NCBI GenBank assembly: GCA_946800325.1
Contig: OX326957.1
Location: 50,029,307-50,093,306 of the forward strand
Direction: 5' to 3'
DNA: 64,000 nt
Source of the DNA: Luzula sylvatica
Lineage: Eukaryota > Streptophyta > Magnoliopsida > Poales > Juncaceae
This document shows, one piece after another, positions 1-12,510 of the stretch. Within the stretch, counting starts at the first letter, position 1. The number at the start of each line of letters is the position of its first letter. A program made the translations under genes and the position numbers. The notes beneath the pieces are model-generated. The model saw only the letters and a program-made list of their open reading frames with translations. It was not told where the DNA came from and did not search any database.

Positions 1-256
1 TCTACGCAGTTGGTCCGTTGCAACGGACTGTATGTTGCGTTGTAACGGACTGGTCTCTGGAAATTTGGACGAAGGTTTGCAGAAAATAGCGTTGTAACGG
101 ACCTATGTTGCGTTGTAACGGACATGTTTCTGGCAAAATTTGGCCAAACTCCGAAATAAATAGCGTTGTAACGGACTGGACTTCCGTTGCAACGGAGTGC
201 CAAGTATACTGGAGGTCCGTTGTAACGGACTATGTTGCGTTACAACGGACTGGTTT
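1..256. repeat. Cluster of CGTTRYAACG-centred palindromes in B1 leader
   Basis: About ten full or partial copies of a palindrome of the form GTCCGTTRYAACGGAC lie within 256 bases, spaced irregularly at roughly 20-60 bp. B2 carries the corresponding cluster at 48208-48750. It lies in the leader downstream of the primer site, so it would be in the RNA as well as the DNA. Function is unknown; a repeated protein-binding site or RNA hairpin are both possible. Confidence 0.8.
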
Positions 257-1062
257 CTGGTTGCTGATTTTGTTTTCGTGATAACTTTGGCTACACAACT
301 TGGAATTTTGAGTTCTTTATATCGATTTGATCGGCATCAATCATACTAGCATATTATTAGATAATTATTTAGAATAATTAGACTCCCGAATAAAATCATA
401 TGCATATAGAAAATCTTGTGATAGTGATATAATTGGATTATGTCACGAATTTAGAAACATGCAATGGCATGATCCCTCATAATATTTAAGTCATGGAAAT
501 GCCTTCCATATCCACAACCATCTAGATTGATATGACATAGTGCGTGGTTTCAGGCCATAGTCGGGCACGTACTATTGTATATATTGATGCGGGTGGTAAG
601 CGTTAATTGGGGATTCACGTGGTTTCAGGCCATAGTCGGGCACGTGAGTAGTTCAATTGAACGATACGATGGATATGGTTGTGACTTAACCGTCCAAGCC
701 AATCCGATTGGAGTTCGGGGCATAGATAGGATGCACACACGGAACTGGGATTGTATTGGATACGATTCATCACCGAAATCTTATAACGGTTCAAGAATCG
801 CATTGGATGCGATTGGATATAATCCTACCTAAAATATCGAGATCTCATTTGTCGGCCATAGTCACTTATGGGAGGATCGTAAAATATGGGTCTTGAGTGT
901 TATGGACTTGGAGTCCCGTATCGGTATGAGGGTTATCGATTCGATAAAATAACACTATCATATGTTCATCATATAAGCATATAGATTAAGTACGCACGGT
1001 TAGGAGTTAATCTTCATCATCCGTTTAGAATTATGTTTTCAAGCAACACCAAATATATCGTA

Positions 1063-4000
1063 GAGATCGATATGATAGATAGCTTTTGGGCCGGAATTAC
1101 CATGATTAACCTTGATAGTTAAAGAATAGTTCTTTAGACTTAAAGGAACGTGTTGGACACGGAAATGGTAGATTCGGGGCTCGAGGCATTGGCTTTAGAG
1201 AAAGCCGGGTTCGATAAACTTTAAGAAGGAATCGAACGATATTACGTGCCTTGTGGTGGCATGTATAGACGCAAATTTCTCAAAATTGTTTTGAGAATTC
1301 GGGTGTATATGAAAGTAAAACACAACGCTCATGAAATAGTTTCAAGAGCTAGAGCGCGTTGAATGGTTCGATGCGGCTCAAAGAGTAGGTTAATTTTGAG
1401 ACGCCTTATGGGTCTTTGATTAACACTCGTGTGTTGATGGTACGAGATTTGATGTTCGTGACCGAATATCATATGCATTCGATAGATAAGTCGATCCTGA
1501 AATTGCATATGATGCGATTTAAATTTGAATTGGAGATGCTCAGAGTATCCGAGGAATCCAATGCATATAGATGCGTGGATGTCCTTGTAATTCAAAAGCG
1601 GGATCGAAAGAAATGTATGTCTAAGGGTATTTTGGGAAAATGTTTTCCAAAATGGAGAGTTCGGACAAAGAGTTGTCCAAACTAATGACTCAAAGAATGG
1701 TGAAATCCGAGGAGGATTAAACCTAGAAGTTGATTGCTTCTTTTGGCATTGCCGTCTTGGCCATATAAACGAGATACGCGTATCTAGATTCCATGTGATG
1801 GAATGCTAGAATCATTCGAATTAGATTCGATTGATTAATGCGATACTTATTTATTAGGCAAGACGACAATGGCATCATTCTCCAAAGGTTGGAGAAAGAT
1901 CCAACGAATTATTGGAAATTACATTTAGATGTAATGTTCCGATAAGTTCCGAGGCAAGAGGAGGCTATCGGTATTTTGTTACGTTTATGGACGGTTAAAG
2001 TAGATATGAAAATATCTATTTAATGCGTGCCGAAATGGAAACTTTTGAAAGGTTCAAAGAGTTTCAAAAACGAAATACGAAATCAACAAAGCAAGAAAAT
2101 CAAAGCTTTTCGATAGGATCGAGAAGGCGAGTATTTGAGCTAAACCTTTCGATAGGATCGAAGAGTCGATATTTGAGTTATGAATATTGATGATCATTTA
2201 TGATTGTGGAATCGTTTCACGATTGCCTTTATTCGGAACATTGAGATGTGTCCGAAAAGAGGAAATGAACGCATGTTGGACATGGTTCGATAAATGATAA
2301 GTCAATAGGATCTCCCAAAAATGTTTTGGGGATACGCCCTTGAGACAGCGGCACTAATTAATGGTTACATATAAGATATGGACCATAAAACTTCTAATCG
2401 GTACAAAAGACCATATGAGATATGGATCGGAATGGTTCCGAAGTGGTCATTTGTACAGATTTGAGGATGTGGGTATATTTCGAAATTTGTTTCGATTAAA
2501 CTCAATCCCAAATCTGAAAAATTGTTCGTTTATCCTTAAGGAAACTAAATGATGTTAATTCTCACGTCCCGACGAAAATGAGATTTTCGTGGCTCGAAGA
2601 GATGCCTTCTTGGAGGAGGACTAGATTCGCACAAGTTTGTAACTTGGTGCCATTTATCTCTATGCGGGCTAGTGGGAGTAGAATAAATCTCGAAAGAGTT
2701 CGTGATTTGCAAATGAACATTGTACCGATGAAAGTTGACATGGCTTCATCAAGAATTGATGAACGCAAGTCGAACACACAAAGGAATTTTTCGTAGATGA
2801 AGTAGGCTATATCATAAGCCGGTAAATACGAATTTATCAAGGCTAATGATGATAGATCGAAATCATATGATGATTCGATATCTTACAATGATGCTATGAA
2901 AAGTTGATTCCACATGACATGGTGTCATGAAATCTGAGATTCGATCCATGTAAATTATCAAGTTCAGAACTTGATTTCATTATTTTCTGGGTTAGACCCG
3001 TGAAATGTGAGTGGGTTTTTCAAGATGAAGAACCGACATGGATAGGAATACGCATATATGTAAAGCGAGGCTTTTTGCGAAGAGTTTCATGCAATTCATA
3101 GTCGGACTATGAAGAAACGTTTTCGCATGTTGCCATGCTTTCACATTCTCGAAATTCTGCTTGTCATGGTCGCGTATTATGATATGTGATGTGGCAAAAT
3201 GGATGTCAAAACCGAATTTCTTGACAGAAATTTTATGAAAGGATGTGTACTTGACACAACCTTACGGTTTTGTCGATTCATAAGAATCGGGGATAAGACA
3301 TGCACGCTTTAACGATCCATATGATGGATTAGAGAAAGCTTCTCGGAAATGGAATATTCGTTTTTGACGAAGTTATAAACTGTTATAAAATTGTCGAAAC
3401 GAATGGAAACTTTGTGTACACATGAAGGTTAGTGGGAGCTGCGTTATATTTCTTGTAACGACAAAGGATTTAGACGAGACCGCTTATGAAATAAGCGTGA
3501 AGATCTATAGGATAGATCTAAGAAGTTCCTCGTTCTATTTTATAGCACATATATCGACATATTGTTGAAAATGGTTTTCAACATGTAAACTCCTTGGAGG
3601 AGTTAAATCGAAATGTCGAATGACAGAAATTTTCAACGGCTCGATGTGAGACATCAAGCAGCGCGAAAAGTAATAATATGATGCCTTACATTTTGATGTT
3701 AGGATCTATTATATCTGTCATGATATGTATGTGGCTATCTGTCGTACAAATAAAGCGTCTAATTCACCTTCAATACAATTCGTGGGAATCACATGAGTTT
3801 GAATGTAATTCGATTACATGAGACTAACTCTTGTGAATGTATAATGGTTATACAAATATATACATAATGGTTATGTATATTTAAACCCATCGAGATTTGT
3901 ATTGATAGCGGTGAGGTTTATCCTTGAATACTTTGCGAAAGAATTCAGGATTTTTTATCTATAGTGGTGTGGAGGACGTGTTGGTTATAAAGAGATATAA

Positions 4001-4480
4001 CAACAACAGTTTCCAAAGATTAAGCACGTCCAAATATGTAGCACGACTTTCGATCACAAAGTGTGTACATGTTTTGCTTAAATGAAAACTCGGTTATGTG
4101 GAAAGGTTCCACAAGACCAATAGTTTATGATTCTATTTACGGAGGCAAGTATATTGCGGTTATTAATCGCAAAAAGAAGTGGTATGGATCAAGGATACAT
4201 GACCAAACTCTCGTAGCCACGAGTTATCGGATTTTTGGTTGTTTATTGCGTGAAACACAATAGTACAAGCCAAAAATGCCGAGGTCACAACCACTTCTAA
4301 CTAATACTCAGAAAATTTCATTGATCCATGAAATTTTGCGAAAAGATGTGATCGTGGGTATTGGAAATGTTCCAATCCTGCAGAAGATTAACACTAGCGG
4401 GAACGTGCGGACCCGTTTACAAAACCGCTCTCTCTAGTCGCGCGTGACTGTCATGCGATGACTATGGGTATGGAGATACC
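1063..4480 (+). pseudogene. Decayed Copia gag-pol remnant in B1
   Basis: Short stretches align with the intact element A protein. Around 1081-1240 the DNA matches the early gag segment; 1329-1470 corresponds to the gag stretch of A with QERIERFN; 1610-1690 to the gag C-terminus; 1735-1850 to the GAG-pre-integrase stretch (FWHCRLGHIN in A); and 1930-2130 to the integrase core. Around 3180-3500 are RT remnants and 4320-4450 corresponds to the RNase H end. Stops and frameshifts are dense and no domain is translatable. The 63-92-residue frames here are fragments, not genes. Many indels coincide with short inverted repeats. Confidence 0.75.
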
Positions 4481-5669
4481 TAGAGGAGGAAGAAGAGAGT
4501 AGAGTGTAGTTATCTAATACGATAGTCCTCGCAGGTTATGGGTATGGAGATACCCATAGGTAAACGTTGTATCACCCAAATACTTAGTCCATATGAATGC
4601 ATCCCTTTTAAAATTTTTGTTTACTTAAATTAATATGCATTCACCTTATATGAAAACTGTGTGCTGGGTTGTGTAATATGATTGTTACATGAACCTTGAT
4701 TTGAACTTGTGTGGACGTCGACATGGTTGAGGACCATGTGCAGCGAAACCGTCACACTTAAAGTGTCATTTCTAAACATCCCTAGTCGCGGGTCAGTTTG
4801 CTTAAGAGAGAAGCATTACTATTACAAGGGAATAGACTGAACGCGTACACTAGTACGTTTGCCGAGGAGATGATTATGTTTTGCTAATCATGGGACAAAG
4901 GAGTTTGTCGAATCGGGAACGTAGATATATGTTAGGTTACATGTATTGGATATGACCGAAGCCGCGAGACCATGACATGGTTTAGTCATTATAGATGGAC
5001 TTGCGACGGATGGGGTTTTAGATTCTTCATACTTGAGGGGATCATTGATTGCGTTACGTGCGTAACACAATGCTTTGATATGATCTTACGCTCACCGTAA
5101 CAGGGAGTTAAAAGGGTCATCATTGGGTATTGTCCGAAACACGGAATTCAATGTGAGTCTCCAAGATAGGAATTGTTTATTCCGAAAGGAAGAGATATCT
5201 CTTAGGCGCCGCTCGATGAGTCGATTAACGAAATCCGTGGCCACGGTCAATGATATTAATGGTTAATATCGATTGAAATTTGTTAACTCAACTCGGAATC
5301 GGGGAATAAGTATAGTTAATCAAATTATAAGGATGACTATTACCGTGCCTTTTGATTAACGGATATCGTAAACAAGAGAACTAGTAACCGCTATTCGAGA
5401 TAGGCACAATGATCACAATCATTTTTCGTTTAACATGGGTAGCTATGATGGAGTGACTAGATCCCGCTCATGAGCTTGTAGGCATTGGAAACAACCTACT
5501 ACCATCGTTAAGTCGAACCTACATGGTCACACAACGAGTCGTACTAAGTCGGGCTTGATCATAAAATCGGCACATTGGATGTGCATAGCTTGGTATTTGA
5601 TACGCGAGCTATATTCTCTAAAATCGTGCGTATTGGATATGCATGAGTACCTTTTAGGTAGATCTGAAA
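4481..5669 (+). other. Noncoding 3' region of B1
   Basis: This 1.2-kb stretch between the RNase H remnant and the 3' LTR has no reading frame of note. It is conserved with B2 (42820-44000) and recognisably with element A (38510-39640), sharing for instance the block around 5340-5420 that contains the gatatcgtaa and aatgatcacaatcatt segments. Conservation of a noncoding 3' block between a coding and a non-coding family suggests a cis role such as packaging or replication, or simply recent common descent. Confidence 0.6.
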
Positions 5670-5682
5670 TTGAGTGGGAGAC
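5670..5682 (+). other. Polypurine tract of B1
   Basis: The sequence ttgagtgggagac directly precedes the LTR terminus TGAAAG. The same tract, in reverse, precedes the LTRs of B2 (42805) and A (38507). This is the expected plus-strand primer position for a Copia element. Confidence 0.75.
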
Positions 5683-6694
5683 TGAAAGAAATACAGTTTC
5701 GGATCAACCGTAAAAGTGTACACAAGGATAAACGAATGTAGTCGTACATTCGTGGCCATAACTTTCAGTGGGAAAATCCAATTAGAATGGTTCAAATTGG
5801 GTTAGATAGATAATGAGATTATCTACAACCTTCTTATAGAAATATATTTCATATGAACGAAGTATAAGTGTCGTTTCTGTGAAATACCGAAAGGGTGCAA
5901 CAGTATGACATACAGTTAGTAAAACAGTCATAACTTTTGCATACGAACTCCAATTGGGCTGGGCCAAATTGGGTTGTGTAGATAATAAGATTATCTACAA
6001 CTTTCGTGTTGGTTGATTTTCTGTCAGAGAAATTTATCAATTTCGTCTGGACAGAATACTGAACAGGTTCATACAGTTTTCTGTGTGAAAGGGTGTATAT
6101 TGGATATACATGCCTTTTGGCTAATCCTTATCCTATTTAGGTATAAATAGGATTTTCTCTCTCATCTTCACTAAGCAATTCAATCAGTTGAATCATTCTA
6201 AGCAAGTGATTATTCTGCCCAATATACACAAGAAAAAGAGCAAATTCAGATTTGATCTTTAGTGAGTGAAAGGGTGCGAAGAGAGAGAAATCGAGAAAGG
6301 AGTTTCTCGAGTAATAGAGAATCGATTAGATCGAGCAAGTTCGCCGGTGCATCGTCTAGGCAGGTGCATCCGCGACCGACGTCTTGCGACTCACGGTGGA
6401 TACAAGTAGAGGAGCGACAATTGTGGCTCTTGGATTGTGATCGACTCAAGGAGTGAGAAGACGGTCAACGAACGGTGAAAGACGCGTGGTATGGGACGCG
6501 CGGATTGTCACCAACGTGACAGGAGATAGAAGGCGGCGATCAACCCTTCGTGCGTGATCAATTTCACGCTGGTATAGATCTATCCTTCTATTCGCATCGT
6601 ACCCTCGAAGTCATGGCGTGATCTCGGGAATCGGGGAATCGGACCGGGCCTTCATTCCGCTGCGCGGGCCCGGGGTCGAGGATATTCCCCTTCA
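5683..6694 (+). repeat. 3' LTR of B1
   Basis: A 1012-bp LTR running from TGAAAGAAATACAG to CCCCTTCA. It is closely related to the solo LTR at 11262-12257 and to the B2 3' LTR at 41770-42804 (both reversed). A TATAAATA box at 6142-6149 probably sets transcription start. Near its start are two inverted repeats with arms of 8-9 bp around 5806-5824 and 5978-5998. The 64-67-residue frames on both strands near 6246-6456 are LTR sequence, not genes. Confidence 0.85.
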
Positions 6695-6734
6695 AAAGGA
6701 TGTAACAAGACGAACGAGAAAGAAGAATATGTAA

Positions 6735-7604
6735 CGAAGGAAATTACACCCTACGAAACGCACCTTTTTCGTAGATGACGAGTTTTTCGATCGAAATGAA
6801 GAATTTCTTCCTGAAAGACGTTATCGACCTCCGATTCGAAACGAACCTCTTCATCAAAGCCTTTACTACGATGCTTATTCCAAAACTTCTCCAAACATGT
6901 ATCAATTCCCAAATAAATATTCCACCTTTTATGGTCAAGAACATGATCATTTCCAATACGAGTTGTGTGAACTTCCGTACGAATACCACCAATACCCGAA
7001 TTCGCAACCTCAAGGCCGAGGAGAATCATCGAACCACAATGACGTATTCAGCAAGCTCGAATCGATGATGGCGCAGATGATGGGGACCTTAAAATCCACC
7101 GCCGAAACGATGCAAGTCAACACCGACACCTGTACAAGAGAAAATTTAAACACGAATCAACAAATGGATATTCTCGAAACACAACTGGCCAACCTAAGAG
7201 CCGAAGTAGATGAACTCCAACTCGAATACAAACAAAACGAAAAAATGCACGATTATTACCTCGATGATTCGGAAGAGATCGAAGAATTAAGTGTGAGAAG
7301 ATGCGATGAGGAATTTACATGCGAAGCGAAAATCAAATTTGAAGATGTAATTGTGGAGAAACTTGAAGAAGAAGTCGAGGCGACAATCGACGAAGATGAC
7401 GATAAAACCGTGGCGATAATCAAGATCAAGGAAGAAAAAGAAATGGATGCGAATCAAGATCTAGACACGAAAACGAAAGACGAACAAATAGAAGGAAGAT
7501 CTCTCCAATTCTCCAAGGTGGATCAATTCCATTTAATTTCATATCAAATTCAATTAATAAGAACATCGATACTTGTCACGAATAAATCGGTCAAATTTTT
7601 TTAG
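6735..7604 (+). pseudogene. 5'-truncated Gypsy gag-like ORF
   Basis: The open frame runs from 6735 through the first ATG at 6897 (235 residues) to a stop at 7602-7604. The start of the protein is missing at the B1 junction. Residues around 50-100 (counted from the ATG) contain a methionine-rich segment followed by ILETQLANLRAEVDELQ, which resembles the helical LETQ-type segment of plant Athila/Tat Gag proteins. The next 100 residues are very acidic and lysine-rich, predicted coiled or disordered. No zinc knuckle, protease or RT motif is present. The frame ends in AT-rich noncoding DNA. The family assignment is by pattern and moderate. Confidence 0.5.
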
Positions 7605-9111
7605 ACAAATCAAAAAGGCCAAACACATTCGAAGCGCTCACACCGATTACCACGCCGATTCAACAAGTGCCAAGCACAAATTCATTCGTGAAAGATCGAG
7701 GAAAGCTTTTGACGACAATCTCGACACGTGCTAGAAACGAAATTCCACGCATAGTCAACAAAACGAGCACTCTCCTTCTCTCTCTCTCAAAACGAACGCT
7801 TCAAGGTGGTCGAAAATCCGTAACTCACAATGGTGATTCTTTCCACTTCAAGGCGGGACAACCTTGGAAAACGTCGAGCTCAACGACGTTAAACGAAGGG
7901 CGCTTGCGGGGAGGCAACCCACGCTTCAAAACGTCGTATTTCTCCAACTCTCCCTTATTTTTTATTTTTTAATTGATCTTTTTCGCTCGAGGACGAGCTA
8001 TTTCTCTAAGTGTGAGGAGGGTTTTTACGGCCCAAAAATAAAAAATTCTTGCTTTTTTGACTTTAGAAAAAATGATAAAAATTTTAAAAAATAAAATAAA
8101 AAAACAAATTTCAAAAATTCAAAAAAATATATATATCCTTTTCACTTTTTGAGGGTTTTCTCCACATAATTGTATCATTTTGAATCAATAACTCGATATT
8201 CACCTTTTTCCACATGAAACCTTCTTTATGAGATTTTGAGAGCAAAAATTATCATTTAGAAATTCTAAAGGAATTTTCTTGGGGATTCAATACCCTTTTT
8301 GGTAAAATTGTTGGAATTTGGATTTAAATATTTCAAACAAAAATTCGATTTTGGACTTTCCATGACACACCGTACTCTTTATTAAAAAGAATAACACACG
8401 TTTGATTAAATACAATTTTGAAAATAACTTTGCCATCAAAGTGAACGAAATATTTGCACGAGTATCACAAGTGATAATTTACTCGTCTCATTGTTTTTGG
8501 GGATTTTTGAAAAATCAAGGAGTAAATATACTTACACAGAAAAAAGAGACTAAAAAAAGAATAAAAAAAAGATAAAAAAGAGACTAAAAAAAGAATAAAA
8601 AAAAGAATAAAAAAAGTCTAAAAAAAAAAAGAAAAAAAAAGAATAAATTATTCGTGTAAGTATAAAGAAACTTGATTTTTCGAAAAGATGAACCTTGTGT
8701 TTTTAATACGAAATAATTTTGACTTGAGTAAACTAATTTGATTTAAAATCTCGTGCAAATAAAGAATTCAAAAACCATGGCAATCTTATAGAGTAAAACT
8801 TTATTTTATCAAACAAGAAATGAATAATTTGAAATATGAGAGTACATCGTGTCACAATGAAATACCTATAAAAATTTTATTGCTAATTTGAATATCTTTT
8901 TCCAATATATTTCTCATTTAATAGAATTCATGCAATTATAAGAAATAGTTTTTTGCAACATGAATCTCATTTAAAGGTAAAATATATCTTGTGGTGAATA
9001 GAAAGTTCTTTGATCCGAATTTTGAATTTTTCAAATAAACCCTCGAATTTAGAAACTCTCTCATTTTGATCTTAAATTCTACACGTTATTCTATTGTTGT
9101 TTGGGGACAAT
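7605..9111 (+). other. Noncoding region before Gypsy 3' LTR, with A-rich tract
   Basis: It contains the conserved GCGCTTGCGGGGAGGCAACC-type motif at about 7899-7920, then very AT-rich DNA. Bases 8541-8646 are a purine-only low-complexity run of A and G (units like aaaaaagaat). The tract gtttggggacaa at 9099-9110 lies directly before the LTR start and is the likely plus-strand primer. Frames of 101 and 76 residues at 7667-8094 look fortuitous. Confidence 0.5.
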
Positions 9112-11149
9112 TGATAAGAGGAATTTTCATCACTTTTTACATACACAAAATATAGAATTTAAACACATAAATATGATTAAAGTATACCATATATTCATAA
9201 TTCCAATTTATCGATATAAAATACTTTAAGAAGCATTTTTGTGTTATTTCAGGTGAAACGTGCCGAATCTATCAAAACCAGGACCATAGATGGATTCGTC
9301 TCGTCTTGCCGATCGATTTGATATATCATATGATGATATTTGACGGAAGCATGAGAGAGAAATCGAGCTTTTATTCCGAACGGGTCAAAGGACGTGATCC
9401 GTTACATGAATGGACGCACATGGGTCAAAACTGACTCGTTTCACCAAGGACAATAAATAAATGAGCTAAAATAACCTGTGATGATCCCCTGTGGCGGAAG
9501 AAAACCCGCGACCAACCCAACAGACTCGTTTTCCTCTCTTGACTCTGTTTGCTACACGGAATATAACACCATTTTATCTACAACGGATCCTGGTATTGAC
9601 CAGTCAAGGTATCTGTTATCGCAAATTTTATGTGGTCTACAGATCGCGCAACCCACGCTGCAACACTTTTCTCTCTCTTTACTCCCCTTCTTGCACGATC
9701 GGCCACACAGCCTTGTGACTTTAAATCTTTCATGGCAATTTAAACAATATCTTTTGGAGTCAAGCGACTCCCTTTCCTCTCCATTCCTTTTAGTATTGGA
9801 CACCACCAGTCCACGTATATTATACAAGGATAACTAGTCTGAGTGGCTACTCATCCTCTCCAGTGGAGAACAAAACTGAGAGAAGAACTATTTTTTGCTG
9901 AATTTCGGAGGATTTTAAAGGGATTTATTCTGAATCTTTTGAGAATATCCTCAAGGGTATTTTAGAGTTTTCTCCCTCATTCCTTGGTAATATTTAATGA
10001 AATTTGGACCGTTGGATTCGTTGCAACTTTCTCTACCTGATCTTGCAAGTTGCAACTCGAATCTTGTCTGTTGGCAATCTCAATTTCCTATAATAGAGAA
10101 CCAAAGCCTATTATTTCAATCATCATTGGTCCTCTTTGGTCAATCCACTCCATTTTTTGGGGAAGGTAAGGTTTTAGACTCTTTCCCTTCAATGTTAGAG
10201 CTTTGAAGCTCCTTCTAGCTCATCGTTGAACCATTTTCGCCAAGAAAATCGTGTCTTAGCACGGTTTTTGAGGATCTTTCCTTCTATCCACCTTCTCCGC
10301 ATCTGATACAAGATTGTTCTCCTCGTCCTCTCACTTCCTCTCAAGGCAAGAAGGCTCGAGGACCTAGCCAAGATCCATTCTTAGACTCAATTTCATCGCT
10401 TTTTCGATAATTTTCCTCTCTTTTTAGGGTTTAGATTAGAAATTAAGTAGATTTGATCAAATTCTCTTTGTGAACTTGTTATATACTGTAGAATATAGTT
10501 TGTGGAATTTTTCTTGCATTTTTTCCATTTTTTCTCTGTGATATACTCAATTTTTTGTGCTGTTTTTGTTAATTCCTTTTAAAATAGAAAAACAAATTAA
10601 AAATAATTTTTTCTCAACATCACTGTTTAGATCTGGATCTGTAGTTTGATAAACTTTCTTTAATCAATCAATTTCATGCAATTTCCTATTTGATATGAAT
10701 TTTTGAAATCTGTTACTCAACCTCAAAATTGTCTGAACTATTCTGTTAATTTTCCAGGGACCTGTTTGTAATTTTCTAATTACTTTTTACTCATTGTTCG
10801 AAACAGTGAAATTCTTTTGTTCCTCATCTCAGTATGGAATTGTGATTATTTGTGAAAAATTTGAGATCTTGATTCAATACCTGTAATTTTGTGAAAAATA
10901 TTTAATGCCTAAAATACCCTTGTGATCTATAAATTGTATAAATTCGAAAATTGAGTTTGTGAAAGTGAAATTTTGACCAGAGCTTTGTGAAGTTTAGATA
11001 TTGATTGTGACAAAATATTATAGTCTCTGGATCAATAAAAACAATTCTTGAATTGAGAATTTGATTATACGCAAAATTTCCTTGGAACGAACCTCTACTT
11101 AGCCTATTCTAGTAGTTGTTTAAAAATAATTTTTGAGTAACTCGCAAGA
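9112..11149 (+). repeat. Probable Gypsy 3' LTR (right end unresolved)
   Basis: It starts TGATAAGAGGAA, the same terminal sequence as the independent solo LTR at 39917-41407 (read on its minus strand). It includes a TATA-like tatattatacaagg near 9817-9830 and a pyrimidine-rich downstream region. No TTATCA terminus was found before Copia RT sequence begins near 11150, so the 3' end is either diverged or deleted. The 119-residue frame at 9478-9837 and others here have no family features. Confidence 0.5.
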
Positions 11150-12510
11150 TTGAATTTCCACATTTTAAACGACCTATTTTGCGAGTTGTCAGTTGTCCAC
11201 ATAAAGAACAAGAAATACTATGCAGCTCTCACTAACCTTCTTATGTACACAAGGTTCTTATTGAAGGGAAATATCCCCGACCCCGGGCCCGCGCAGCGGA
11301 ATTCCCGGTCCGATTCCCTGATTCCCGAGATCACACCATGATTTCGAGGGTACGATGCAATAGAAGGACAGATTCATACCGGTGCAAAATTGATTGCACT
11401 CGAAGGGTTGATCGCTGCCTTCTATCTTCTGTCACGTTGGTGACAATCCGCGCGTCCCACACCACGCGTATTCCACCGTTCGTTGACTTCGCCGATTCGC
11501 TTGATTTCGTCTCCGAAACAATCTACTCGTCCGAATCGATCACAACCGTGAGAGCCTCAGATGTTGCTCCTCTACGTGTATCCACCTTGATTCGTAAGAC
11601 GCCGGTCGCGAGTACAACTGCCTAGACGATGTACGGCGAACTTGCTCGATCGAATTGATTCTCTATCTTTCGAGAAACTCTTTTCTCGATTTCTCTCTCT
11701 TCGCAACTTTTCACTATCGAAAGATTAAATCTGAATTCTCTCTTTCTTTTAGTGTCTTTGGCAGAATGAATTGCTCAAAAAATTTCGTCTGGATGAGAGA
11801 GAAAGTATCATATTTATATCAAAATAGGATTAGGATTAGCCAAGAGGCATGTATATCCAATATACACCCTTTCACACAGAAAAGTACATTAACCTGTTCA
11901 GTATTCTGTCCAGACTAAATTGATAAATTTCTCTGACAGAAAATCAACCAACATGAAAGTTGTAGATAATCTTATTCTGGGCCAAATTGGAGTTCGTATG
12001 CAAAAGTTATGACTGTTTTACTAACTGTATGTCATACTGTTGCACCCTTTCGGTATTTCACATCAACGACACTTATACTTCGTTCATATGAAATATATTT
12101 CTACATGAAGGTTATAGATAATCTCATTATCTATCTAACCCAATTTGAACCATTCAAATCGGATTTTCCCACTGAAAGTTATGGGTACAAATGTACGCTT
12201 ACATTCGTTCATCCTTGTGTACACTTTTACGGTTGATCCGAAACTGTATTTCTTTCACTTATTCGTTCTTGATAAAATCATACTCACTTATGACTTCATC
12301 AAAACGAATATTCCAACTCCGAGAAGCTTGTTTCAGTCCATAAATGGACCGTTGAAGGTTGCATACTTTCTTAGAATTTTTTGGATTGATAAAACCTTCG
12401 GGTTGTATCATATACTCATCCTCCGATAAGTTTTCGTTAAGGAAAACGGTTTTAACATCCATTTGTCATATCTCATAGTCATAATATGCTGCTATGGCAA
12501 ACCATATCCT
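11150..12510 (-). pseudogene. Copia reverse transcriptase fragment split by a solo LTR
   Basis: On the minus strand, 12510-12263 encodes the RT stretch AIAAYYDYEI*QMDVKT followed by a YGLKQASRSWN motif and ends at DFIKNE. After removing the solo LTR and one target copy, 11256-11190 continues as EPCVHKKVSES and FLVLYVDN, the catalytic YVDD block with the second Asp changed to Asn. There are stops at the TGG-to-TGA codon before QMDV and at the insertion point. The fragment belongs to the Tork/Tnt1-like branch by motif style and is dead. Confidence 0.8.
11262..12257 (-). repeat. Family B solo LTR with target duplication cttat
   Basis: A 996-bp LTR in minus orientation, TGAAGGG... on the + strand to ...TTTCTTTCA. 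It is flanked by the perfect 5-bp direct repeats cttat at 11257-11261 and 12258-12262. Removing it restores continuity of a Copia RT frame. No internal sequence remains, so it is a product of LTR-LTR recombination. A reversed TATAAATA lies at 11811-11818. Frames of 60-95 residues inside are not genes. Confidence 0.93.

Larger units (their letters stand above)
1..6694 (+). mobile_element. Family B Copia-derived non-autonomous LTR element, copy B1 (5' end outside window)
   Basis: The interior (1-5682) matches the minus-strand copy B2 (41770-49137) almost throughout: palindromic leader, remnants of gag, protease, integrase, RT and RNase H in Copia order, a noncoding 3' region, a purine-rich tract and a 3' LTR. 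No reading frame longer than about 90 codons survives. The same broken frames occur in B2, so the family was probably already coding-dead when it spread and was moved in trans. The 5' LTR and primer site lie before base 1. The 3' end (ccccttca) abuts aaagg, the presumed right half of a target duplication in a Gypsy fragment. Confidence 0.85.
6695..11149 (+). mobile_element. Gypsy-type LTR element remnant (gag-like ORF to 3' LTR)
   Basis: The element begins abruptly inside a gag-like reading frame at the B1 LTR junction, so B1 probably inserted into it. It then shows no pol, a conserved plant Gypsy (Athila/Tat-type) motif cgcttgcggggaggcaaccc at 7901-7920, and a segment gaggacgagc...aagtgtgagg at 7990-8020 typical of the region before the 3' LTR in these families. 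A long A-rich stretch follows and then an LTR starting at 9112. The right boundary is not clear; Copia RT sequence is recognisable from about 11150. With no protease, RT or integrase, it is a non-autonomous derivative or a deletion product. Confidence 0.65.

Noticed and set aside
9478..9837. 119-residue frame
   Set aside because: It is inside the Gypsy LTR, with no recognisable domain and no supporting context.
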